Positions 12,916 to 24,900 of a DNA stretch of 64,000 nt are shown here, one piece after another (the first letter of the stretch is position 1; each line of letters starts with the position of its first letter). The stretch is from Lycocorax pyrrhopterus obiensis (Eukaryota > Chordata > Aves > Passeriformes > Paradisaeidae), in contig JACSVZ010000004.1 in assembly GCA_014706295.1 (NCBI GenBank), forward strand, positions 13,030,484 through 13,094,483. The letters run 5' to 3'. A program made the position numbers and the translations under genes. The notes under the pieces were generated by a model that was given only the letters and a program-made list of their open reading frames with translations, searched no databases and was not told the origin of the DNA.

Positions 12916-15900
12916 GGCGTGTTATAACCCATCCAGGAGCACAAACTGCTTCTCACTGCAGGCTCGGTTCTCATGGGCACTGAGACTCAGAAGACAGTGA
13001 GATGTCAAGACCTCGGATCTCAGTGTATTCAAGATTTATCTGCATCCCCATGCACATAAATGCCCTTTCAAAGGAAAAAATAGCCCCGTGTGATTGAAGT
13101 CTGCATCAGTACAAATCCCAGGCTCCTTTAGACCATACACACACAAGAATGGAATGTATAATCACAATGCCTGGGATTCTCCTTAACTTTACTAAGGGCT
13201 GGGCTGAAGCTATTTTGAAAGAAGCAACTATATCTCCTTTAAGAATTAAGCATTCCTGGCAGTAAGAATTGCCTTGTAACTAACTCCTCATTAGCACTCT
13301 CTCAGACCTGAATTACTGCGCTGACTTTATGTTGCTCCCGGTCCAAGAACAGGATTATCATCCCGGCACCAAAGTCTGCTCTTAATTATACTGTTACAGA
13401 TACAAAAAGAAAAAAAAATTCCAACGAAATAAATGGAATGACTCTGGATTTAGAGCAGCATAACTGAGATCAGTTTGTCCCATTGTTTCCCATCTAATCC
13501 ATAATTTAGCATGATAAAGCGCAGTGTTCTACACAAAGCTTCTTTTAGCTGAGAAAACCAGTTTGTTTTCCCCACCAGTAGTATGTCATGGTGACAGATA
13601 ACTATTTTAATGAATTTAATACTCTTATCTGAATTCCTTATCCAGGAAAGAAAAATAGTTTTGCAAAAAAAGAATATGGCACCCGCTTTAGATAGAATAA
13701 AAGCATTAATGTGAAGAACAGGAAACCAAATGTCTGACCCTGAGTGATGCTGAGCAGCTGCAACTTCCACAAACTTTGCAGGAGCTGTAAGATCTCCGTG
13801 GATGATATTTTAAGATCCAATGCAACGTTTTCCCTACTATTTTATTCCAGTTTGTCATTAAGGCAAAGGAAGACACTAGATAAAACACCTGAAGAAATCA
13901 CCATGTGCAATCCAGATGCCTGCACACAACTTTACGAAGCAGAACTTGCAGTGGCAATGCATGTAGAAGCTTGATCAAAGAGAGATCATTAATCATGTAC
14001 ATACAGGTTGGATGAGGGGAAAAGGCCTGAGGAAAAACCACATGAAAAGTCTTCATCACACAAGTACTTACATTATTGCTTCATAGCTTTTTACGGCCTT
14101 AAATCCAAGCAAAAAAAGACGTTATCTAAGGTGGTCCAGGGAATACAGCAAGGATATACAAAGACAGACTGAGGAAAGAGTAAATGAGGTTTTATAGCAT
14201 TCCAGATTCCACTTGCAAGTGATGGAATGGCCGTTAAGACCGTTGGAATGATTTCTTGCATGGCAGAAAGCAGGAACTCAAGAAAAGAAAGCAAGATAAG
14301 TAAGTATGTTTTAGCAGAATTCTTACTAACTACTGAATTATTATTGGCTGAATACCAAACACTCCACACAGTGATAAACAACTGTTCATTTTATTTCACT
14401 AAACAAAAAGCCCATTGAAGGATTTCTACTATTACTGTACTCACTGGAACTCGCTTGAAAAATACAGTTTTGGACATACATCAAATACAACTTACAGCTG
14501 AATAGCTGCACTGGTCTGACTTACTTTCCAAACATGTCAAGAAAATGTTCTGTTCTCCAGGCAAAAGGAGAACAACAGAGCAAAGCAGTGCACTAACTAC
14601 AGGTATCAGACATTCCCTGGGGCTCAGAAATAGCTTCTCTTCTTAATTGTGGAGATTTCAGCAACTGGCCCTTCTTTCAGGGGAACTGGGGGTGGGGGTG
14701 GTTTCACATACAGCCCCTCATTTTTGGTGGCAATCCAGCAAAAACAGTAGGAATTCCCATATTCTGTCTTGCCACCAAAAAAGGTACATTTTCAACAGCT
14801 GTGTCAGCACAACAGTACATAAGGCCACACAGTGAACTAGAAAACCAAACCTATCTCAGTAAAAAAATGTGTTACTGAAAACAGTGCTGCTTTTAATCCC
14901 AGCACTGGTTCGATCCCCAGTGCGGAGTTACAAACAGCTGTGGCAGCACAACGTGGGGTCATAGGTGGTGGTGGCAGCGGCAGGGATGACAAAATCCTTA
15001 AGATCTGCAGCCAGGAACAGGCTATGCAGAGCTGTGTATCAGGCTGTATAGAACTGTCATTGTGACACATCCCATTTCCCTCAGAGGCAAGGCCAGTTAC
15101 GAAATCCCTCTCTCTGTTCTTTGCCCTGGCTGCTGCAGTTTGTCACCTCCAAAGTTGCGCACATAGAACAGTTTTAGAAGCTGCATCCGAAAATGGATCA
15201 TGGAAATCATCTTGGTTATGGGAAAAAAAAAAACCACCATGGGTTTGTTTTCTAATCTTGCTCTGCATTAGCTGAACTGCAGGGCTAATGACTGGGCATT
15301 GGCAAGCTCCTAAACCACTTCTGTGTCAAAGAACACATAAAATATCCTGAACATTTGAGTCAAAACTAAAATCCTCTGTAAAGCAACCCTAAAGTGCTTA
15401 TGACTGGACAGCTCAAAACAGGGGCTCTTTCAGAAGGTGTACCCATGTCCCACTTGAAAACCTGGATCCAAATTCGGTGAACAATGGTTCTGTAAAATGT
15501 TATGTGTGTTAAAGGGTTTGTGCTCCCCACACCTTTCCTCTCCATGTGTTTACATCCCCTATGTGTCTGCACAACATGACCAAATGCAATTCCTACTCTG
15601 CTGTTATAAATAGCTACCCAAACCCAAGGAGAGTAGAGAACCACTCCGTCCAGGTTAGGTTCTGTGTTTAGGATGGTTGCTTTAGGCTCTGTTCATATAT
15701 CTATCACCTGAAAATCTGTTGATTCTCAGCCTCTCTGAAAGACAACTCTTACAGAAGCTGGGTTCTCTGACACATCAGCGCCTAAACCCTGTGAGCAGTT
15801 CTGGAAAGAAAGAAAAAAAAAATCCTTAAATCTTTCCACCCTCCATAGCCCCCACTCATTGGTGCAAAGCCCTTTAACAGAATTGTTTAGACCACATAAC

Positions 15901-16630
15901 ACCCACAACTCGCAATTTATGAAGTTTGTCAGTCTAATCACTGCAGACTTTTTCAGAGTAGATCCCCACAGTGACAATTATTTTCTGCTTTACTGACTCA
16001 GGGAATTTCATTCTAGTTTTTCTCCCCTTACCTCCCGTCCACCCTTTTATTTCTATTCCACATTTCTTCATTCTCTCTTGCATGTATTGTGCCTTTTGTG
16101 GCCAAAAAAAGCCTGCAGCTATAGTATTTCCCCATGTTGCTAGTGGAGACTGCAACAGCCTGCATAATTTGTCCCCTCAAATGCAGATCTGCCCTAAACC
16201 TTCCAGTTTATTTGTTTGGCCAAGCTTCGAGTTGTTCAGTAAAACTTGGAGCTGTGAATCATTATCAGGAGCTTTTGGGTTTTCAGTGAATCCCTGTGAA
16301 ACAGAGAATAGAGACTGCAAGTTTTACGTGCTTATTGCCACTGCAGCAGTTGCACAAGCCGTGTGACATGAGCAGAGCTTAGCTCTGTGTCTGGCTGCAA
16401 GCTTTGTGCTATAAAGGCACAAAAATAACTGCAGGAAATGGGATTTTAAAACATAATGGGAGAAATCTTGGATTTTCTTTCTCCTCCCTCATTTCATTTT
16501 TGAAGGGAATTTTTAAGTCAGCTTTACGTAAAAGCTTTACATACACAGAGGACTGAAAAGCAGAGTTCCCCAACATATTTCATAATTTTATTCTATGCCA
16601 TTCAGCCTCTTTCCCCGAAGAGCACCTTTA
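12916..16630. other. Intergenic sequence upstream of SRP9, no gene recognised
   Basis: Non-coding sequence with scattered short frames on both strands, none with protein family features. No recognisable repeat family was identified. The CpG island of SRP9 begins directly after it. Confidence 0.45.
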
Positions 16631-17141
16631 GTTTAGGTGTGCCTCAGCCCCTCTCAGCAAGGTGGACCAGGGAAGCCAGCGAGGGGCTCCCACACGCCCT
16701 TTTTGTTCCACACGAAGCCAACCTCCAGCTCAGCGCAGGCCCTTCCAGCCCGGGAACACCTGGGAATGGCTTCAGCTGGGAGGGCCGGCCGAGCAAACAC
16801 ACCACCTCAGGTGCACGGCCCGGGCCCTGCCCTCACCTCCCGCCGGACCCCCAGGCTCCCCGCTGGCCCACCCGCGTCCCCACCGCCCCCGGTGGCCTCA
16901 GGCCGGGAGGCTGTGGCGGAGACAGCCCGCACCTGGCCTGGCAGAGCCCCGCAGGTGCCAGCCCCGGGAGGGTGGGCGCTCCGCCGGCAGCGGGGCTCGA
17001 ACCCGCGACCCCCGGCCACCCAGCCCGGGCCGCCACGGGGCGCGCCTCCCTGCGCGGCGGGCGGGGAGCGCAGGGCGCCACCCCGCCGCGCCTCCGGGGG
17101 TCGCTGTGGCGGGAGCGCTCGGCCCGGGGGCCCGGGAGCCC

Positions 17142-17236
17142 TGAGTCACGCGCCCCGCGATTGGGCGGCGCTTTCCCGCGGGCCAATGGCAGGCGCCGTC
17201 TCAGCCGGCCGCCCGCCCGCCTCCGGCGCCATCTTG
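17142..17236 (+). promoter_or_regulatory. SRP9: SRP9 core promoter motif cluster
   Basis: Visible motifs in order: TGAGTCA (AP-1-like) at 17142-17148, an inverted CCAAT box (ATTGG) at 17160-17164, a direct CCAAT box at 17183-17187, and GCGCCATCTTG at 17226-17236. The last matches the YY1-type element often placed just downstream of the start site in genes for the translation machinery. Order and spacing suggest NF-Y-driven transcription starting close to the YY1-like site. Binding is inferred from motif match only. Confidence 0.5.
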
Positions 17237-17268
17237 CCGCGGCCGCGGGGAGCCGAGCGGGGCCGGCC

Positions 17269-17340
17269 ATGCCGCACTTCCAGGCCTGGGAGGAGTTCAC
17301 CCGCGCCGCCGAGAAGCTCTACCTCGCCGACCCCATGAAG
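17269..17340 (+). CDS. SRP9: SRP9 coding exon 1
   Basis: Encodes residues 1-24, ending DPMK at the donor AAG|GTGGGA. The start ATG has a C-rich leader (GGCCGGCC before it). Intron 1 (17341-20056, 2.7 kb) carries an antisense CR1 copy. Confidence 0.96.
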
Positions 17341-20300
17341 GTGGGACAGCCCGGGCCGGGAAGGGAAGGGAGGGGAGGATGCGCGGCCCGGGAGCGGGAG
17401 CGGCGCTCTGGAGGCGGCTCCAGCTGCGCGGAGCTCGGCGGGAGCGGCGGGCGCTGTCGGGCTGGGGGAGGAGTTCGCTGGTGACTGCATGGGGGAGGCA
17501 AGAATCATAGAATCGATTAGGTTGGAAAAGACCTCCGAGATCATCGAGTCCAGCGTATGACCGAACACAGCCATGTTAAGTAGATCATAGATAACACTAA
17601 GTGCCACGTCTAGTTATTTTTGAACACTTCCAGGGATGGTGACTCCACCACCCCTCTGGGCAACCCTTTCCAATGTCTAATCGCTCTTTCTGTGAAGAAA
17701 TTCCTCCTAATGTCCGACCTAAACCTCTCCTGGCACAGCTTAAGATCGTGCAGGTTGCATGGGAGAAGAGGCCGCCCCCCCCCACCCCCCGGCTGCTCCC
17801 TCCTTTCAGGGAGCTGTAGAGAGCGGTGAGGTCATTCCTGAGCCTCCCTTGCTCCAGGCTAAACACCCCCAGCTCCCTCGGCAGCTCCTCGTAGGACTCC
17901 TGCTCCAGCCCCTTCCCCAGCTCCATTGCCCTTCTCTGGACTCTCTCCAACACCTCCATGCCCTTCTTGGAGTGAGGGGCCCAGAACTGGACGCAGCACT
18001 CGAGGTGTGGCCTCCCCAGTGCCGAGTACAGGGGATAAAGCAGCCCCGAGGAAGAGAGTTACTCGTTGGTGTTACACCTGACCGTCCTTTTCTGTGAAAC
18101 AGGAGGAAGCTCTCGTTTATAACCCCAACAACATCCCTACAGAACAGCGTTTCAGGTGGTGTTATTGGCAGCTGGGATGAACCTCAAGAACCGAACTTCA
18201 GAGACATTGAGATCATTCACAGTGCACCTGTGTGTTAAAAATCGAGGTTAAGAGTTCTGCTGAAGTATCAAGAATTGCTTTATTTTATGAGTTGATAGCA
18301 TTTAAGACTGTGTCATTTGAATTTGTCCTTTCATTAGCTCTTACGTTGCATTGTTGCCTGCAGTGACGTTTCAGACTGGAAGGTGTTTGCATCCTAAAGA
18401 ATAATTCCTCAAGGACTTAACTTCTCAGTTTATGACTGTTTCTTGTTTCTGGTGACTTTTTTGGGAGTGTGGTTTATGCAAATACTAAAAGTAACCTCAG
18501 ACTTCAGAAAAAGCATTATAGTTCATCTAAAAAGCAGCACAAAAATGTGATGTGGAACTCACACCTGAGAAAACTTCAATAAAAAAGGCCTAGTTTTCTT
18601 CACCAAAAATAGGGGAACTGGTGAAACCTTTGGAAGATTAAATTAATATCTGATTATTTAAAGCAGATTAACATCTGCTTTTAATTAGCACAGAGACTCC
18701 ATATGCTGTTGCTGCTGATAATAAAATTGCCCAGTTTTGCCTTCTTAGGCTCTGTGACATTCAATTAAGTGAAAGAGGAGGGATGTCACTGCGGCCAGGA
18801 GTTGCTTTTCCCCTTTCCTTCAGGGGTCTCCAAAGGCAATCTCTTCCCATCCCTGGCAGTAAACTTGTCTAGTTACAGAGGGGTTTATGTAGGCCCCGTT
18901 GCCGTAACACAAATACCGTCCTGTTAATTTGGCAGAGAATTAGCCTCAGGAGCTTTTGTATTTGGGCTTGCTGGGAAACTGAAGGAAGAACAAGAACTGT
19001 GGGAGATGGGTGTGTGTTCTCCAGCCAGGTAGGGAGTGGTCTTGCCTTTTGCAAGAGCAGGTTATTGATGCATTGAGTCTGTGCCTGCTGCCTGGGGCAG
19101 CCTCTCGTGCTTTTGGGGCTGCTCAGCAGGGAGATGCGCTGTTGTTACACTGCTGCTGTGGTCAGAAGGTGGCAGTTTGTTAAAAAGGGTCCATCTGTGA
19201 TGAGATCCGTTCCAGAGCAGGAATTTCAAAATGTATTTGTAGTGAAGGTGGTTGTTGACCACTGGCACAAATCACTGTACACCAATAACCTATTTACAGT
19301 GTGAGTTCAGAATGTTCTCAAAGGCCTCCTTGCTTTGTTTCTAGTTACTGATGTTAGCTGAGGCTGCAAACAGATGCAGACCCTCTGTGGCTGATTCTGT
19401 GCTCAGGAGGAACCATTTAATGCTCAGTCACTGAGGATGTGGATTTTTATCAGTGTGGCTTTGAGAACTTTAGTGATTTGAGGGTCCAGAGCGACTGGAT
19501 AGGTTAGAGCTCAGGGCAGGTGACTGCAGGAGTAACTGTGATAACGGTTCACGTACCATAGAAGAAAATGATGATTTTGAGCTTACCCCATTTAGTTGAT
19601 CCCTTTCAAGTCTTCATGTAGAGCTACTTTTTTTTGAAGTGTTTCAAGCCTACAAACACAGGCTTCCAGTTGGTTTTTCTGGAGTGTGATACACAGCGAG
19701 GGGGTGTCTCGACATGACTCTCATAGTTTATCCTGCCTGTCAGCAAGGTCTCTGCAACTGTTGTTGCTGTATTTGCAGTGGTTTTGAACATCCCCAGTGT
19801 TAACCTTGCTGATGCTGCTATAAAACCAGTTTAAAGTGTTAGGCAGGGAAATGTGGTGGGCCAACTTCCACACCACCTTGGCTATGGGATTACAGCTTCC
19901 ACACCACCAGAGCTGAGGAGCACCACAGAGGTGCTGAAAACATGGAGCAGTACATAATTATAATTAAGGGTAGTCTGAATGTGAGTAGGTTTCCTTCAAT
20001 ATATTCTGAGAATAGTTAGCTGTAAGTGCTAATTCTTAAAGTGTTTGTCATTTCAGGTGCGTGTCGTTCTCAAATACCGGCATTGTGATGGGAACCTCTG
20101 TATCAAAGTAACAGATGACGTGGCTGTAAGTACAGAATACATTCCTCTTTCAGAGCTTGTTGTACCTCTCATAGACTTGTGTTTTGCTGTCAGTTAGCTT
20201 GGGAGCTCTTGGACACTGCCTTGAGAGTGCCTGACAGTTTTTAGAAAACTTGTGCTCAGCCTTCTCTCATTGCTGTGTCTGTGATTGACACTGACCTGTT

Positions 20301-21518
20301 CAGGAGCATTTTCAAACAGGTGTTTACTACTGTGAGTGTGGTCCTTTTTATTTGCTCAGAGTGATGAAAACTTCTAGCCATAGGTTAAGTTCCTTCTTTG
20401 TGATTATGAGACTGAATGACAGTGATGTTATAGCCAAGGAGTTGTTCTTCTGCAGTCCAGGGTGAGCCACAGTATTCTGCCCTACTCTTGTCTTCAGACT
20501 TGGAAAAGAGTCAGATTTCTTCTTTCCAAGAAAAGTAGTCTGGCATTGGAATTTCAAGTGCCTGGAAGGGATGTGAAACTCCAGTAAAGACACTTCTTGA
20601 TAGGGTAATAGGGCTTAACATGGGTGAGATGTTGAGTGTGGGGCACTGATAACAGGGGCAATTTAAGGGTAATTTTGTTGAAATCTCCCATAGGGGAAGT
20701 TGGAGTTAGGTGATTCACAAATGTGAACTCTTCTGGGGTATAGGCTGCCTTACATGCTTTCAGTCACAGGAAGATGTTACACCAGGTGGGGGAAAATGGA
20801 GATTAGTTTCAGGTTTTTGGTTGGGTTGTTCTGTTGTTTCAGTTTTTTGTTTGTTTGTTTGGGTGTTTTTTTATCTTAGATGCTGTGTTCTTTATTTAGG
20901 GCTGCCTTAGAAAAACAGGTTTTGCTTGGGGTAGGGGATCCTCTTCAGTGGGAAATACTGAATTTTATGTCCCTGGCAGTGTAACATTAAGGACTGTGAA
21001 AGGCAAAATAAACTTGCTTTCAGAATATAGAGAATAGGAAAGTAACTTCAGGTTTAAAATCTTGTTCTATGTTTAGGCAACTCAAAGAGGAATGTCTTTA
21101 AAGACAGCTTTAAAACCTAAGTTTTAACAGTTTTTTTTGAGCTAGAAGAAACTAGAAAAAATTATGAGCTTCCCTGTTTTCAAAATGGGAGGCATAAGCA
21201 TTAAGGAGAAGCTGAAAAGTAAACACAGATATGTGTGTGCTTTGAAACAGGGTAGATGTGTTGGTGCTGCCTCCTGGTAACAAATGAACATTTCGGTGCT
21301 CTCCTTGTTTTGTGTGTTCCAAGCACAAATGCATAGCAGCTATAAACAAGATAAAACCAGTTGAAGTGAAATCTGATATTAGGAACTTTGTCTTGCAGTG
21401 TTTGCTGTACAGAACAGACCAGGCACAAGACGTGAAGAAGATTGAGAAATTCCACAGTCAGCTCATGCGACTCATGGTGGCGAAGGAATCCCGCAGTGCT
21501 GCCATGGAAACAGACTGA
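17269..21518 (+). CDS. SRP9: SRP9, signal recognition particle 9 kDa subunit (3 coding exons)
   Basis: Joined exons 17269-17340, 20057-20125 and 21399-21518 encode 86 residues, the length of human SRP9. The protein opens [20 protein letters not shown], contains [19 protein letters not shown] in the middle, and has [20 protein letters not shown] near the C terminus; all are diagnostic of SRP9. SRP9 pairs with SRP14 and binds the Alu domain of 7SL RNA, where the dimer slows elongation while ribosomes are targeted to the ER. All introns are GT-AG and lie between codons (phase 0). The start is the first ATG after the CpG-island promoter and matches the family N terminus. No frameshift or missing segment is seen, so the gene looks intact. 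EPHX1 follows on the same strand, as in human. Confidence 0.97.
17503..18036 (-). mobile_element. CR1 LINE, 5'-truncated, antisense in SRP9 intron 1
   Basis: The plus strand starts with AATCATAGAAT and a GGTTGGAAAAGACCT stretch, the reverse of a CR1 3' end. Read on the minus strand it encodes a decayed C-terminal piece of the CR1 reverse-transcriptase ORF, including [16 protein letters not shown] and [20 protein letters not shown] (frame ending near 17597). The copy breaks off at about 18036, the usual 5' truncation. An expanded C-tract (about 17774-17787) interrupts it. It is a dead insertion. Confidence 0.92.
20057..20125 (+). CDS. SRP9: SRP9 coding exon 2
   Basis: Encodes residues 25-47, beginning [12 protein letters not shown] and ending VTDDVA, between acceptor TTTCAG and donor GTAAGT. 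Human has Ala where this copy has Val25. Intron 2 runs 20126-21398 and contains no recognised element. Confidence 0.96.
21399..21518 (+). CDS. SRP9: SRP9 coding exon 3 and stop
   Basis: Encodes residues 48-86, starting [14 protein letters not shown] and ending AAMETD, then TGA at 21516-21518. The acceptor is GTCTTGCAG. The C-terminal METD/METE ending is typical of the family. Confidence 0.97.
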   Translation, partial: CLLYRTDQAQDVKKIEKFHSQLMRLMVAKESRSAAMETD

Positions 21519-21960
21519 AGTGCTGCGAATAAAATGAGCGCTCCGGTCATATGTCACTGGAAGAAAATCTCTTGGATTTGAACGAAAAACTGGGGCAGGA
21601 GATGCTTTTTATGTACTGAAGTGGACTGATGACAAGTTGAGCATTTTCACCCCTCAGACTCCACTTTGGAAATCTAGGAAAATAAGTGCTTTCAATTGAA
21701 AGCTTCTATTTATTTTTGGGTATCAAGCAATTATTCTTACACATTAGGTATGCTAAGAAGACAAGTAAATATTTTAAATCTACAGTATGTTATCTGAATT
21801 TGTTAGGCCACAAGCATACTTCTGGAAAGTTACTGTAAAATTTCATATAGATTTCATTGTGTTCTTACCTTATGCTGGTGTATTCTTAAAATGAGAGGGT
21901 TTATTAACCTAATACTGTAGGATGGTGACTGGGTCTAATAAATATTTACATACATTATAT
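21519..21960 (+). other. SRP9: SRP9 3' UTR with polyadenylation signal
   Basis: AT-rich sequence after the stop. The first canonical AATAAA is at 21937-21942. Further AATAAA hexamers at 22464, 22486, 23058 and 23619 could give longer 3' UTRs; which are used cannot be told from sequence alone. Confidence 0.6.
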
Positions 21961-24900
21961 AAATCTGTTGGGTTTAGAATAACAGATGTTTTCTGGAAAT
22001 GTTGAAATTGCCAATTTGTATTACCACTCACTGGCAACATTCTAGCTTTGGTATTGCTTTTGGTCATAAGCCGTGCAACATTATCCATGATGCAGTTTGT
22101 AGAACTCTTACATTGCCTAAGTAATTAAACTGTATTTTAAAAGTTAAAATAGAACTTCACTTGAGTATTGCTAGAGATCTGTGAGAAACTGGGAGAGTTT
22201 TTTTCTGCCTGTGCAAATACTGTTACTAAAAAATAGTCAGTGGCTTTTTTTACATATTTGAACTGTTTTGTACTAGCAGGGGTTCCTTTTCCCATCCTTG
22301 CTTCAGGCAGAGTTGAAGTATATCAGCAAGACAGATTCTGGAAACTCTTGCCTATTATATTAATTGAAAATATCCAGCCAAACACTATCCAGATTCTTTA
22401 TTCTAGCAGCTTGTTAACTACATTTTCAAAAGTTACATGTGGCAGGTGGATGTTGGCCAAATGAATAAATGGATGAAAACAGCTTAATAAATACTTAAAT
22501 ACCACTGTCAGAAATAGACCAATGCTCCTGTAGCTTCAACTTGTTTCTCACAGTAACCGCTGGTAGGCTGATGGAAGCCTTAATTGTCTCTTGCAAAAAA
22601 GCTTTTTGTTTGAAAACCCAGTAGCTAAAATTGATACTTGCTTTGACTGGGTCTTGCATACTTAAAAACAGATGAACATTTTCATGTAATTAGGCTATTG
22701 GTATAACTAGGTGCTTTCAGAACTAATTTTTTGTGTTAAACCCAGCCATTAAAGTAAAGCAGACCCATACTTGTAGTGGTATTTATACATAACATAACAG
22801 TCTACTTAACTAGCTACCTGCCATCACTTACATAAAAATAATGGAGCTACTGGGAAGCAGTGGACTTTCCACATTTGCCAAAAGCTTGGAAATAAACCAC
22901 CAGGCTTAAATATTGCATTAGAGTACCCTTTCAACTGAACATAGAATGTTGCACGTTGTTGGAAAATACTGCAGTGCTAAATTCGCAGTGACTGCTCAAA
23001 ATTCTGCAGGAATGACTGGTATGTGTGTAACATTTTTGTATTGGCTTTTGAAATATAAATAAAGCCAGAGAGAAGGCTGGACTCGGTTAATTGTTAAATT
23101 TCAGCATTACACTATCTCATGAAAGTTTTTCTTTGGTGCTCCAAACAACTTTCCTAATATTTGCGATGTAGTAATAGACTGGGTGTACCAAGTGGCCGAA
23201 AGGCTCCAGCTTTACACTCCAGTAGGTTTTAGAGGAGGGGCAATTACAGTACTGTATATTAGAGCAGCAGCTGTCAAGCAAAACATGCAAGGAAATACAT
23301 TTTTAGTTTTCTAAATTCAGAAATTATTTCTCTAAAACCATGGGGAAATTGCTACTTTTGTAAGTGTATGTGTTGTTAAGCTTGTTCTCCATACAATCAG
23401 AAAAAACTAGGGTGGTTCTGTGCTGGCACAATGCAAAAGAATATGTTACAAAGCTGCTGCTTAAAAAAACCTAAATGTTTTGGAACTTTGTCCTGGAATT
23501 TTCAGCCATTTCCATACTGTGTTCATGGGGCAGTAGAGAAGCTCTGAATTCTGAGCTCTGTTTATTTCATGCCTATACCCTTGCTGAGAGTGCTTATATA
23601 TACACTGATCACTTCCCTAATAAACATTCACTGAGTTAATCCATCCTGTTGCCAGCTACTTGAATGTGTTTTCTGGTTTGTGATTAAAAAAATCAGTTTA
23701 TTGTGGCTGCTGCAGCAGAGGGATGCTCACTGTACATGAATCTCTGCATTGGGCAGCCCAGCTTGCCAGAGACTCCTGCTCTCCAGCCAGGAGCTGGTGC
23801 CAGGAATTACAGGCTGCAAACAGGCAGGGCAGGAGCACATGGGCAGCCTGTGCAGTGACAGACAGGTGACCTTTGCAGAAGTGGAATGATTTTAAAAAAT
23901 AGGGTGCTTTCCCCTGCTACAGCTCATTTTGTTGCTGCCTGTTATCTTCAGTAATTGTTCTGTTTTGCGAGATTAGTTTAATAAAAAGGTACAGGCCTTG
24001 TTATTGTTCCAAGGAATGGGGTTAGTTTACCCATGGAATTTATTCTGTTTTTCTGGTATTCTCACCTCCTGGATTCCCTGAGTGTCTTGATTTCAATTCT
24101 TTCTTTGTGCAAGGCATTTAGGCTGACTTTGTGCCTGAGCTCTCTCTTACGTGCAGCTTCACCACTTCTGTTTCCAATTTTAGGGGTTTGAACCCTGAGC
24201 TGCTCCATACGTAATCCATTGTGGCAGTAGATTCTGGAGTGCAGGAAGATTTTAAAATTATCTGTAGAAGGGAGAAGTTTGGTCACAGGTCTTTGTTTTA
24301 GAGAGCCTTATGAAAGAGGCCTTCCCATTAAAGTCCTGACCTAACTTCTGGGAGTGATGGGTTTAATCTGGAAAACTGGACGCTTTGCTGCCGGAGTCTG
24401 TCAAAATGGGAAATGGAACTGCACCCAAGCAGGTGCTTTTAAAAATGTTTTAACTTGTCAAAATAATTATGTTTCATCTCAGTAAGTTTCTTCCCGCAGT
24501 ATAAAAGTGGGTAATATTCAACATTTTGCTGTAACAAATGTGGAGAAACCCTGCTTTCTGCCAGATGTGGTCAGTAGGACTGGGATGATCACTTGTTACT
24601 GTAGGCCAATCTTAAAGGATTAAGTCATTTTAGGTGTTCTTTGGTGTTCATCCTGCTACAGGCAGGTTGAATCCCCTCACTTTGATCACCCGGAAGAAGG
24701 ATGGGAACACAAGTTACCTTACCCACCTGTGCTTTTTCACTTCTGGCTTGGGGGAGGACAAACCTCTCACAGGAATTATGCTGTAACCACCTTTTAAATG
24801 AAGTTTGGATCTGAAGTGGAAGTACATAGAAATAGGTGGGGTTTTTTTTCTATAAACTTACCTAGGCTGCAGATTATGCACAAGAACAGATCCTTCAAGA

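Larger units (their letters stand above)
16640..17500 (+). promoter_or_regulatory. SRP9: CpG island, SRP9 promoter and first exon
   Basis: An abrupt change to very GC-rich, CpG-dense sequence that ends shortly after the SRP9 start codon at 17269. This is the typical TATA-less promoter of a housekeeping gene. The long overlapping frames here on both strands are by-products of base composition. The exact transcription start cannot be read from the sequence but is probably between about 17180 and 17240. Confidence 0.85.

Noticed and set aside
16990..17020. tRNA-like T-arm (GGGGCTCGAACCCGC) on the minus strand
   Set aside because: No matching acceptor, D or anticodon arms can be placed around it; chance match in GC-rich promoter sequence.
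16637..17484. Long overlapping frames (up to 281 codons) on both strands at the SRP9 promoter
   Set aside because: They arise from GC-rich CpG-island sequence with few stop codons, are Pro/Arg/Gly/Ala-rich in every frame, and overlap the true SRP9 start.
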